A stretch of 7,537 bases of DNA, from contig JAENVT010000576.1 of assembly GCA_016650435.1 (NCBI GenBank), positions 1-7,537 of the forward strand, given 5' to 3'. The stretch is from Ilumatobacteraceae bacterium. Lineage in GTDB: Bacteria; Actinomycetota; Acidimicrobiia; Acidimicrobiales; Ilumatobacteraceae. Below the pieces are notes generated by a model that was not told where the DNA came from, ran no database searches, and saw only the letters and a program-made list of their open reading frames with translations. A program made the position numbers and the translations under genes. Shown piece after piece: positions 1 through 5,402 of the stretch (its first letter is position 1; the number at the start of each line of letters is the position of its first letter).

Positions 1-204
1 GTCGGCGGGGTCCAGGCCGTGGCGATCGCTGCCGGCAAACCGGTCGGAGCGATCGTTGGCGACGCTGCGCCCGAAGCGGCGACGCGCATCGACCACATCA
101 GCATGGTCGACGCGTATGGCGACGAACGAGCAATGAACGAGCCGCTGTGGTGCATCGAGCGCGCCGCGGCAGCGCTGTTACAACGTCTTACGGCGCAGCA
201 GTAG
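1..204 (+). CDS. Glycerate kinase, C-terminal fragment (5' end outside window)
   Basis: The frame is open from base 1 and ends at TAG 202-204, giving about 67 residues. The visible part reads VGGVQAVAIAAGKPVGAIVG, then an ISMVDAYGDERAM stretch and a final amphipathic helix. This matches the end of the GlxK-type glycerate kinase family, where a G(K/G)xxxGV...A...G(V/K)PVxAIxG strand is followed by a Ser-Leu/Met-x-(D/E)-x-(F/Y)-G-(D/E)-E-R-A motif and a closing helix. Such enzymes phosphorylate glycerate with ATP in the cytosol (glyoxylate, serine or glycerate metabolism). The catalytic region lies upstream of the window, so the exact family member and phosphorylation position cannot be judged. 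Its last 17 bases overlap the 3' end of the minus-strand LytR_C gene, a tail-to-tail arrangement. The call rests only on the C-terminal motif order. Confidence 0.7.
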   Translation, partial: VGGVQAVAIAAGKPVGAIVGDAAPEAATRIDHISMVDAYGDERAMNEPLWCIERAAAALLQRLTAQQ

Positions 205-820
205 AACTGGTCGCCCCGACCGGCGTGGTGGTGGCGGAGGCCGGCTCGACCATCTGCGCCAACGTCTTGCCTGCCTTGTCGTCGCCCAACAGGACGAGCA
301 CGGTGTTGTCGAGAAGCGTTGCCGGATCGGCCAATGCGACGGGTGTCGGCATCGGCTCAACGGTGGCCACGCCCATCAGCGCGGCCACGGATTGTGCAAC
401 CGCCTGCGCGGCGACGTCGCCCGTGAGGTACTGAACCTTGGTGACCGCCTCTTTGGCGGCTCCGTTGGTGGGCGTACCCATGATGAACTGATTGCCCTGC
501 AACGCAGTGCTCAGTTGACCGGCGGCACCGTTTGCGTGCGAGGAGTTGGCCACGAGCACCTTTGCTCCCGACGTCTGCGGCGTGAACACCGTTGGCTGCG
601 TCACGATGGGAGCGACCGGGAATGTATTGGTCACCAATGAATCGGGCGTCGTGATAGGCGGCTGCGTCGACGCCGAGGGTGAGTCGTCGCTGCGGATGTT
701 CTTGAGGATCAGGAACCCGACGACGACCGCGGCGATCGCGATCACGATTGCCAGGGTCGACCCCATCGGCGAGGCACCGCTGCCCGAACGCCTAGGGCGG
801 CTCGGCTGTTCGTTACTCAT
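188..820 (-). CDS. Membrane-anchored LytR_C-domain protein (VirR-like)
   Basis: A 210-residue protein. Residues 1-20 are a short basic, Ser/Pro-rich cytoplasmic tail. Residues 21-39 are one hydrophobic membrane helix (STLAIVIAIAAVVVGFLIL). Residues 44-84 are a Ser/Thr/Pro-rich extracellular linker. Residues 86-178 resemble the LytR_C domain (PF13399): it opens with the strand AKVLVANSSHANGAAGQLS, close to the family's V.V.N.(S/T)...G.A....L pattern, and closes with VLVLLGDD. A Thr/Ser/Ala-rich tail follows. The topology places the domain outside the membrane, where LytR_C proteins act in envelope or peptidoglycan-linked functions; the molecular activity is not established. There is no LytR-CpsA-Psr catalytic domain, so this is a stand-alone LytR_C protein, like mycobacterial VirR (Rv0431). 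It is the second gene of a minus-strand pair, 23 bp after the DUF3263 gene. The ATG start is supported by a strong ribosome binding site. Confidence 0.75.
   Translation of the reverse strand: MSNEQPSRPRRSGSGASPMGSTLAIVIAIAAVVVGFLILKNIRSDDSPSASTQPPITTPDSLVTNTFPVAPIVTQPTVFTPQTSGAKVLVANSSHANGAAGQLSTALQGNQFIMGTPTNGAAKEAVTKVQYLTGDVAAQAVAQSVAALMGVATVEPMPTPVALADPATLLDNTVLVLLGDDKAGKTLAQMVEPASATTTPVGATSSTAAP
207..223 (+). terminator. Possible hairpin terminator after glycerate kinase
   Basis: GGTCG (209-213) and CGACC (217-221) form a perfect 5-bp stem around CCC. One G-T pair and one C-G pair extend it to 207-223. It starts 3 bases after the glycerate kinase stop codon. There is no T-tract, and the bases also encode the C-terminus of the LytR_C protein on the other strand, so the hairpin may be incidental. 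Confidence 0.25.
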
Positions 821-825
821 GTGTG

Positions 826-831
826 CTCCTC
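826..831 (-). promoter_or_regulatory. Ribosome binding site of the LytR_C gene
   Basis: On the minus strand the sequence is GAGGAG, 5 bases before the ATG at 820-818. This is the strongest Shine-Dalgarno match in the window and fixes that start. It lies in the gap between the DUF3263 stop and the LytR_C start, consistent with a two-gene transcript. Confidence 0.75.
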
Positions 832-843
832 AGCTGTCGCGGG

Positions 844-1107
844 CTAGTCACCACTGGCCGCGCCTTCAATCATCTCACGACGGCGCCTCTCCCGGTGACG
901 TCGCAGCCGTCGCACCGTGAGCGGATCGAATTCCAAAGCCGCCGGGTGATCGATCACTCTGTTCACTTCAAGATTGTATTCCTCTACCGAGCACGCAAAT
1001 CGCGCTCTGATGGCGTCGTAACGATGCTCGTCGAGTGTGAACCACGACGACTCGAAGCTGATGATGGCCTGGTCGCGTTCGCTGAGTGTGGGGGATCCGT
1101 CAGTCAC
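844..1107 (-). CDS. DUF3263 family protein
   Basis: A small soluble protein of 87 residues from the GTG at 1107-1105. The core runs LSERDQAIISFESSWF, then a helix with IRARFACSVEEYN, then VNRVIDHPAALEFDPLTVRR, then an Arg-rich helix (RRLRRHRERRRRE). This matches the actinobacterial DUF3263 pattern: LxxRDxxILxFE..W at the start, a SxxxYYxxLNxLID.PEAL.xDP.(L/T)V.RLRR centre and a basic end. The fold is predicted helical with an HTH-like look and a strongly basic C-terminus, so nucleic-acid binding is plausible but unproven. The conserved YY pair of the family is replaced by EEYN here. A TTG at 1155-1153 would add 16 residues, but the added stretch (GGPCNDPAPPARLGA) does not resemble the family, and the GTG leaves a normal short leader. 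No convincing Shine-Dalgarno precedes the GTG. It is the first gene of the pair with LytR_C and diverges from uridine kinase across 62 bp. Confidence 0.75.
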   Translation of the reverse strand: MTDGSPTLSERDQAIISFESSWFTLDEHRYDAIRARFACSVEEYNLEVNRVIDHPAALEFDPLTVRRLRRHRERRRREMIEGAASGD

Positions 1108-1156
1108 GGCGCCAAGCCTTGCCGGTGGAGCAGGGTCATTACAAGGACCCCCCAAC

Positions 1157-1162
1157 TAGCGT
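1157..1162 (+). promoter_or_regulatory. Possible -10 element for leaderless uridine kinase mRNA
   Basis: TAGCGT fits the actinobacterial TAnnnT -10 pattern. Seven bases separate it from the ATG at 1170, which would put the transcript start at or one base before the start codon. No Shine-Dalgarno precedes that ATG, which agrees with leaderless translation. No good -35 hexamer is seen about 17 bp upstream. Confidence 0.35.
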
Positions 1163-1169
1163 CTCCCCG

Positions 1170-1838
1170 ATGCCAGCAATCCGCCGTCCATTCCTGATCG
1201 GCGTCGCCGGAGGCACGTGCGCCGGCAAGACGGTCGTTTGCGAACGGCTGGTGGAGCTTGCCGGCGACAGCCAGGTGGCGCTGATACGCCTCGACTCGTA
1301 CCAGGTCGATCACACGCATCAATCGGTCGCCGAGCGGACCGCCACCAACTACGACCATCCCGACGCCTACGACTGGGACCTGCTCAACGACCACCTTGCC
1401 CGGCTGGCGGCCAGCGAGGCGGTGATGTCGCCGACCTACGACTTCGCGGCGCACAACCGCAGTGATGTCGTGCGTGAAGTACAGCCCGCTCCGGTCATCG
1501 TCGTCGAGGGGATCCTTGTGCTGCACGATCAAACGCTGCGCGACAGTTTCGACTTGAAGGTGTACATCGACAGCGACGCAGACGTGCGGTTCATCCGAAG
1601 GCTGACGCGCGATGTCGACGAACGTGGACGCACGGTCGACAGCATCATCGCCCAGTACCTTGCGACAGTGCGGCCGGGGCACGAGCAGTTCATCGAGCCG
1701 AGTAAGCGCTTCGCCGACGTGATCTTTCCCCAAGGCGGGTTCAACGAGCCGGCCCTCGACCTGCTGTTGGCACGCGTACGCGAGCTCGCGGAGCTTCGTC
1801 CCACGATGTCGGTGAATCAGGTGACGCCGACTTCATAG
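1170..1838 (+). CDS. udk: Uridine kinase
   Basis: A 222-residue cytosolic P-loop kinase, of normal family length, that phosphorylates uridine (usually cytidine too) to the 5'-monophosphate in pyrimidine salvage (EC 2.7.1.48). Residues 14-21, GGTCAGKT, are the Walker A loop. LDS at 41-43 carries the conserved Asp42. NYDHPDAYDWDLL (60-72) is the family's N(F/Y)DHPDAFD motif. TYDFAAHNR (89-97) is the nucleoside-binding YDF..H.R motif. VVEGIL (111-116) is the Walker-B-like strand. RRLTRDVDERGR (143-154) is the Arg-rich lid, and PGHEQFIEPSKRFADVIFP (169-187) is the C-terminal signature. One oddity is Gln45, where the family usually has Tyr (DSxY). The ATG at 1170 is chosen because upstream in-frame codons from 1086 overlap the DUF3263 gene and add no family sequence. 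The downstream MFS gene starts 10 bases after the stop, so the two are probably co-transcribed. Confidence 0.9.
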   Translation: MPAIRRPFLIGVAGGTCAGKTVVCERLVELAGDSQVALIRLDSYQVDHTHQSVAERTATNYDHPDAYDWDLLNDHLARLAASEAVMSPTYDFAAHNRSDVVREVQPAPVIVVEGILVLHDQTLRDSFDLKVYIDSDADVRFIRRLTRDVDERGRTVDSIIAQYLATVRPGHEQFIEPSKRFADVIFPQGGFNEPALDLLLARVRELAELRPTMSVNQVTPTS

Positions 1839-1840
1839 GA
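1837..1840 (+). promoter_or_regulatory. Ribosome binding site of the MFS-cNMP gene
   Basis: AGGA overlaps the uridine kinase TAG stop (1836-1838) and lies 8 bases before GTG 1849. It favours GTG 1849 over the in-frame ATG at 1903 and implies translation closely linked to the upstream gene. Confidence 0.55.
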
Positions 1841-1848
1841 TTGGCCGC

Positions 1849-3519
1849 GTGGCGACAGGGGTAGGCGCACTGGCACGACGAGTTGAGGCAGTTGCCGATG
1901 TCATGCGTTCCCGCAATCTCCGCCGCCTGCAGCTGGGATGGGCCTCCTATTTCCTCGTCGACGGCATGTCGATGGTTGGCTTGTCGGTGTGGGCGTTTCG
2001 CCACGGCGGTACGCCAGCCGTCGGTCTTGTCGGGCTGGCGCGGTTACTTCCCGGCGCAATCGCCCTTCCGTTCGGCGCGTGGGCAGCGGATCGCTTCTCG
2101 CGCCGGCATGTGGTCTCTGTCGTCTTTCTTGCGATCACCGCGACACAGGCTGCGATCGCTGTCGCACTAGCGGCTGACGCGCCGGCGGCCGTCATCTACG
2201 CGCTCGTCGCGTTCAACAGCATGTCGGGCACGCCGTACCGGCCAGCCCACTTGGCCCTCGCTCCCCTCGTGGCGCGGTCGCCGGCGGAGTTGGTCGCAAT
2301 GAACGTGACAGCGGGAACGCTGGAAGGATTCGTGACGTTCCTCGGCCCGGCGTTGGGCGCACTCTTGCTGCTCGGCGCCCAGCCGTGGTTCGTCATCGCC
2401 GCGTCTGCGCTGGCTGGTCTTGGCGGACTGCTTGCAGTCGTCGGCATCGACGTCGCCACCGACCCGTCGAAGGCGGTGCGACGGTCACGCGAGCGGCCAC
2501 GCGACGCGCTGATGGGCGGGTTGGTCGAGTTGCGTGGCAACGTCGACATGGCCATCCTCGTCGGCTGCTTCGTGGCCCAGATCTTCGTCCGCGGCATGCT
2601 GGGAGTTCTGCTCGTCGCTGTCTCGTTCGACCTGATCCACCTGGGCAGCAGCGGTGTTGGCTGGCTGGCCGCGGCAATGGGAGTCGGCGGAATCGTCGGA
2701 GCGATGTACGCCGTGACACTGACCGGGCGTCGACGCCTGGGCAAGCCTTTCGCGGTCGCACTCGTGCTGTGGGGGTTCCCGATCGCAGTGATCGGCCTCC
2801 TGCCCCACACCGTCGTCGCTGTCGTCGCCTTGCTCGTCATCGGTCTCGGAAACGCGATCCTCGACGTTTCCGGGTTCACACTCATTCAACGCCTCGGCGT
2901 AGATCGCGCCTTGGGGCGCGTCTTCGGGGTGCTCTACACATTCGGCATTGCGATGGGTGGGCTCGGCTCGCTCGCCGCGCCGGCGCTGATCTCGTGGCTG
3001 GGGTTGCGGACAGTTTTGATCGTTGTCGGATTGATCTTGCCTGTGCTTGCCGGCGCGCTGCTGCCGAGGTTCAGATCGATCGACGAACGCTCCGAGCCCC
3101 TCCCCGAGGTGCTGTCGCTATTGGCCGGGATCCCGCTCCTCTCACCCCTGCCACCGATCACGCTCGAGAAGCTTGCGGCGCGTTCGTCGATGGTCGAGAA
3201 GGTGGCCGGCGGGGTCGTCATTGCCGAGGGCGACCCTGGCGATCTTTTCTACGTCATCGCTGAAGGTGAGTGCGGAGTGTCTCGCGCCGGACGCCGCATC
3301 GGCACACTCGGACCTGGAGAACAGTTCGGTGAGATCGCCCTGCTTCGCGAGACGAGTCGCACGGCGACCGTTGCCGCGACCTGTACGACAAGGCTGATCA
3401 CCATCGACGGACGCGACTTCGTTGACGCTGTGTCGAGCTCCGAGATCGCCTTCTCGATCGGGTGCCGAGTGTCGGACGAACTGATGAGCCGCAACGAGGC
3501 AGACGGCTCCATCGCCTGA
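1849..3519 (+). CDS. MFS transporter fused to a cyclic-nucleotide-binding domain
   Basis: A 556-residue two-part protein. Residues ~22-405 are a hydrophobic transporter rich in Gly/Ala helices. GAWAADRFSRRH (76-87) is an MFS loop 2-3 motif (G...DR..RR); a polar loop at ~202-232 separates the two six-helix halves, and helices resume to LLPRF at ~404-408. It most resembles the MFS_3/EntS-type efflux group. Residues ~417-545 are a cNMP-binding domain: a lead-in helix (LLAGIPLLSPLPPITLEKLA, 424-443), VVIAEGDPGDLFYVIAEGE (456-474), then the phosphate-binding cassette FGEIALLRETSRTATV (493-508). The residues that hold the ribose and cyclic phosphate, Glu495 and Arg504, are present, so binding is likely intact. 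Thr505 follows the Arg. The domain lies after the last helix and should face the cytosol, so a cyclic nucleotide may gate transport. The substrate is unknown. ATG 1903 is an alternative start. Confidence 0.87.
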   Translation: MATGVGALARRVEAVADVMRSRNLRRLQLGWASYFLVDGMSMVGLSVWAFRHGGTPAVGLVGLARLLPGAIALPFGAWAADRFSRRHVVSVVFLAITATQAAIAVALAADAPAAVIYALVAFNSMSGTPYRPAHLALAPLVARSPAELVAMNVTAGTLEGFVTFLGPALGALLLLGAQPWFVIAASALAGLGGLLAVVGIDVATDPSKAVRRSRERPRDALMGGLVELRGNVDMAILVGCFVAQIFVRGMLGVLLVAVSFDLIHLGSSGVGWLAAAMGVGGIVGAMYAVTLTGRRRLGKPFAVALVLWGFPIAVIGLLPHTVVAVVALLVIGLGNAILDVSGFTLIQRLGVDRALGRVFGVLYTFGIAMGGLGSLAAPALISWLGLRTVLIVVGLILPVLAGALLPRFRSIDERSEPLPEVLSLLAGIPLLSPLPPITLEKLAARSSMVEKVAGGVVIAEGDPGDLFYVIAEGECGVSRAGRRIGTLGPGEQFGEIALLRETSRTATVAATCTTRLITIDGRDFVDAVSSSEIAFSIGCRVSDELMSRNEADGSIA

Positions 3520-3520
3520 C

Positions 3521-3547
3521 ACTGGGCGCGGTCTCAGAACCGCCAGT
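3521..3547 (+). terminator. Candidate terminator hairpin after the MFS-cNMP gene
   Basis: The stem is ACTG (3521-3524) with CAGT (3544-3547), continued by GCGGT (3528-3532) with ACCGC (3539-3543). The loop is CTCAGA and there is a 3-base bulge on the left arm. It begins one base after the TGA at 3517-3519. Only a weak T-rich stretch (TTCC, then CTTTC) follows, as is common in GC-rich genomes. Confidence 0.4.
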
Positions 3548-3570
3548 TCCGCTTTCGCACCCACACAGGC

Positions 3571-3616
3571 TTCTCGGGCGCGAGAACCCAAGCCGCGGTT
3601 CCGGAACCGCGCCCGA
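3571..3616. repeat. Cluster of overlapping inverted repeats
   Basis: Three palindromic structures share this stretch of the 188-bp gap. TTCTCG/CGAGAA form a perfect 6-bp stem with a 4-base loop (3571-3586). CGCGGTTCCGGAACCGCG is an 18-bp perfect palindrome with no loop (3594-3611). TCGGGCGCG (3574-3582) pairs perfectly with CGCGCCCGA (3608-3616). The third pairing uses bases from the other two, so they are mutually exclusive. The sequence could be an operator dimer site for the oxygenase gene, part of a termination region or a REP-like intergenic element. The sequence alone cannot choose between these. The rest of 3520-3707 shows no coding signal. Confidence 0.5.
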
Positions 3617-3707
3617 CGTCTGCAGACCCAGGTGGTGTGGAGGGTCCTCGCGCACATCGAGGCAGCAGCGCAACTGCCATGCTGGATCGGTGACGATCGA
3701 CGCTGAG

Positions 3708-4664
3708 ATGACCATTCCCGTGATCGATCTCGGGGTTCAGAACGCGGCGACGTTGATCGATCGAGCGTGCGAGGACGTCGGCTTCCTGGTGGTGACCAAC
3801 CACGGTGTCGACCAGACGGTGATCGACGCTGGATGGGCTGCCGCCACAAGATTCTTCGATCTCCCGGTGGCCGACAAGATGGCCGTCGCAATGCCTTATC
3901 TCGGCTACCCGTACGGCTATACGCCCATGCAGGGCGAGCGACTGGCGGCATCGTTGGGCGACGACACGCCTCCCGATTTGAAAGAGACGTTCTCGATGGG
4001 TCCGATCGAGCGACCGGCTCATCCACCTGCCGATGCCGCCGAGGCCTTCGTCTACGAGCCGACACCGTGGCCGCCGGCGCTGCCCGAGTTGCGACCCGCG
4101 TTGGAGGCCTACTACTTGGCGATGTCGGATCTTGTCGCCGAAATCATGACGCTGTTCGCCGATGCCCTGGAACTGCCGAGCAACTTCTTCGATTCGCGAA
4201 TCGAGCGACACACGAGCGCGTTGCGGCTGCTCAACTACCCGGCCGTACTCAAGCCACCGGAGCCCGGACAGCTGCGCGCCGGTGCCCACACCGACTACGG
4301 CACGGTCACCGTTCTGTGCGCGGACGACTCGCCCGGCGGCCTGGAAGTGCTTGTGCCTTCGAGCACGGGAGATCGTTGGACGGCAGTGCCTGTGGTGGCC
4401 GGGTCGTTGATCGTCAACCTCGGTGATGCGATGGCACGGTGGACGAACAATCGCTGGCGGTCGACGTTGCACCGGGTAGTCACACCGCCCGCGAGTGTTG
4501 CCGCGACGTCACGCCGGCAGTCGATTGCCTTCTTCCACAACGCCAATTGGGACACCGTGATCGAATGCATCCCAACTTGTCTCTCCGAGGGTGAGTCGCC
4601 TCGCTATGCCCCGGTCACTGCCGGCGAGCACCTGATGTCGAAGTTCCGGTCGACTCAGTACTGA
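3708..4664 (+). CDS. 2-oxoglutarate/Fe(II)-dependent oxygenase, isopenicillin-N-synthase-like family
   Basis: A 318-residue soluble enzyme. Residues 3-~115 are the DIOX_N-type N-terminal region (IPVIDLG at 3-9, CEDVGFLVVTNHGV at 21-34, FFDLPVADKMAV at 49-60). Residues ~168-285 are the double-stranded beta-helix core. The iron-binding triad is His194-Thr-Asp196 (AHTDYGTVTVL) and His255 (STLHRVV). Arg270 and Ser272 (RQS) match the R.S motif that binds the 2-oxoglutarate carboxylate. GLEVL (211-215) and VNLGDAMARWTNN (236-248) are further family landmarks. All metal and cosubstrate residues are present, so it should be active. These enzymes hydroxylate, desaturate or cyclise small molecules, and the motif set does not identify the substrate. 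No biosynthetic cluster surrounds it. GTG 3690 (6 residues longer) is an alternative start, preceded by CATGCT six bases upstream, a weak leaderless signal. It converges on the iron-permease-family gene, 19 bp apart. Confidence 0.85.
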   Translation: MTIPVIDLGVQNAATLIDRACEDVGFLVVTNHGVDQTVIDAGWAAATRFFDLPVADKMAVAMPYLGYPYGYTPMQGERLAASLGDDTPPDLKETFSMGPIERPAHPPADAAEAFVYEPTPWPPALPELRPALEAYYLAMSDLVAEIMTLFADALELPSNFFDSRIERHTSALRLLNYPAVLKPPEPGQLRAGAHTDYGTVTVLCADDSPGGLEVLVPSSTGDRWTAVPVVAGSLIVNLGDAMARWTNNRWRSTLHRVVTPPASVAATSRRQSIAFFHNANWDTVIECIPTCLSEGESPRYAPVTAGEHLMSKFRSTQY

Positions 4665-4683
4665 CCAGCGAGAGGGCGCGCAA

Positions 4684-5223
4684 TCAGCCGGACGGTTGAG
4701 GCGTCCCAGGCTTCGGCTGATCGTCCGGATCTGATCGTTGCGCGCGCTGCCGGTCGGTGCTTTCGATGTTCTCCAGCCCCACTGCGAGTCGGAGTTCACG
4801 AATGTCGTCGCGGAGATCATCGTCATCGTGACGCTCGGAGAGGTGGTCCATCAGGTCCGCCATCCCATCGGCTATCGCGTTCAACTTGTGCTGGAGGGCT
4901 TGATCGCTTCGGGTCTGGCTGTTCTGCAACAGGGCAACCATCAGGAACGTGATGATCGTCGTGGTCGTATTGATCTCGAGCTGATACTGGCCATCGAGGA
5001 ACGACGAGAACTTTCCGTTGGAGATGATCTTGACCGCCCCTTGGATCAACCAGATGATCACCAGCAGGAGGCAGAACGCAAAGAACGGAGCTCGACTCGC
5101 CATCTGCGCGGTGAGACCCGCAAACCGATCGAAGAAGCCAACCCGGCTCGACACCTCGCTCGGCTTCAACAGGCTGGCAGGTGTGGGTCGGTGAGATTCG
5201 GAAGATGGGTCTGCGGTGTTCAC
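4684..5223 (-). CDS. Low-affinity iron permease family membrane protein
   Basis: A 179-residue protein from GTG 5223-5221. Residues 1-28 are polar. FFDRFAG (30-36) leads into the first membrane helix (~46-64). QYQLEINTTTTIITFLMVALLQNSQTRSDQALQHKLNAI (79-117) is the hallmark of the family PF04120: the WQLxINTxTTIxTFLMVxLIQNxQxRDxxAxxxKLxEL pattern, containing the second helix. Residues 118-179 are a charged, largely helical tail with four Asp in a row (133-136) and a Pro-rich end. The family is named for fungal Fet4, a low-affinity Fe(II) importer, but bacterial members with two helices have no firmly shown iron transport, so the function stays open. The gene stands alone on the minus strand, convergent with the oxygenase, and has its own candidate promoter directly before the GTG. 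Confidence 0.8.
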   Translation of the reverse strand: MNTADPSSESHRPTPASLLKPSEVSSRVGFFDRFAGLTAQMASRAPFFAFCLLLVIIWLIQGAVKIISNGKFSSFLDGQYQLEINTTTTIITFLMVALLQNSQTRSDQALQHKLNAIADGMADLMDHLSERHDDDDLRDDIRELRLAVGLENIESTDRQRAQRSDPDDQPKPGTPQPSG

Positions 5224-5229
5224 GCGTCC

Positions 5230-5235
5230 ACCATA
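5230..5235 (-). promoter_or_regulatory. Candidate -10 element for a leaderless iron-permease-family mRNA
   Basis: On the minus strand TATGGT, then exactly six bases, then the GTG start at 5223. This TAnnnT-N6-RTG layout is the classic arrangement for leaderless actinobacterial transcripts, with the start codon at +1. No Shine-Dalgarno at good spacing is present (GGTGGA would sit only 3 bases away). The -35 region is weak. Confidence 0.5.
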
Positions 5236-5384
5236 TTGCGAGCCGTCGAGAAGGAAGGACGCGCTCTCCCTCCACGTCGGAGCCGCAGAGTCGACAGAGC
5301 GTTTGCAGTGAGCACGTCAGAGTGCGCAGGTTCGAGTGCTGCTCCTGTTGATGATTCCCGTACGTTTTCTCGGCCCTCGTCCTC

Positions 5385-5390
5385 TACCAT
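5385..5390 (+). promoter_or_regulatory. Candidate -10 element of the tRNA-Thr gene
   Basis: TACCAT fits TAnnnT and lies 12 bases before the first tRNA base (5403), so transcription would start a few bases ahead of the mature 5' end. A T-rich patch at 5365-5370 (TTTTCT) lies 14 bp upstream, and TACGTT at 5361-5366 lies 18 bp upstream; neither is a good -35. The rest of 5236-5402 shows no coding or repeat signal. Confidence 0.35.
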
Positions 5391-5402
5391 TTCCCGAACC
5401 CC

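Noticed and set aside
1108..1155. TTG start adding 16 residues to the DUF3263 protein
   Set aside because: The added residues are low-complexity and not family-like, and the TTG has no ribosome binding site or good -10 at leaderless spacing.
1086..1169. Extended start for uridine kinase
   Set aside because: The 28 extra residues have no similarity to the family and overlap the DUF3263 gene; ATG 1170 begins just before the Walker A strand.
3462..3707. Extended start for the oxygenase inside the MFS-cNMP gene
   Set aside because: The extra 82 codons overlap the cNMP domain and run through the inverted repeats and candidate terminator; the family begins at IPVIDL.
3142..4065. 307-codon open frame on the minus strand across the MFS-cNMP end and the oxygenase start
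   Set aside because: It is antisense to two genes with clear motifs, is dominated by Arg/Ser/Pro typical of shadow frames in GC-rich DNA, and shows no recognisable domain.
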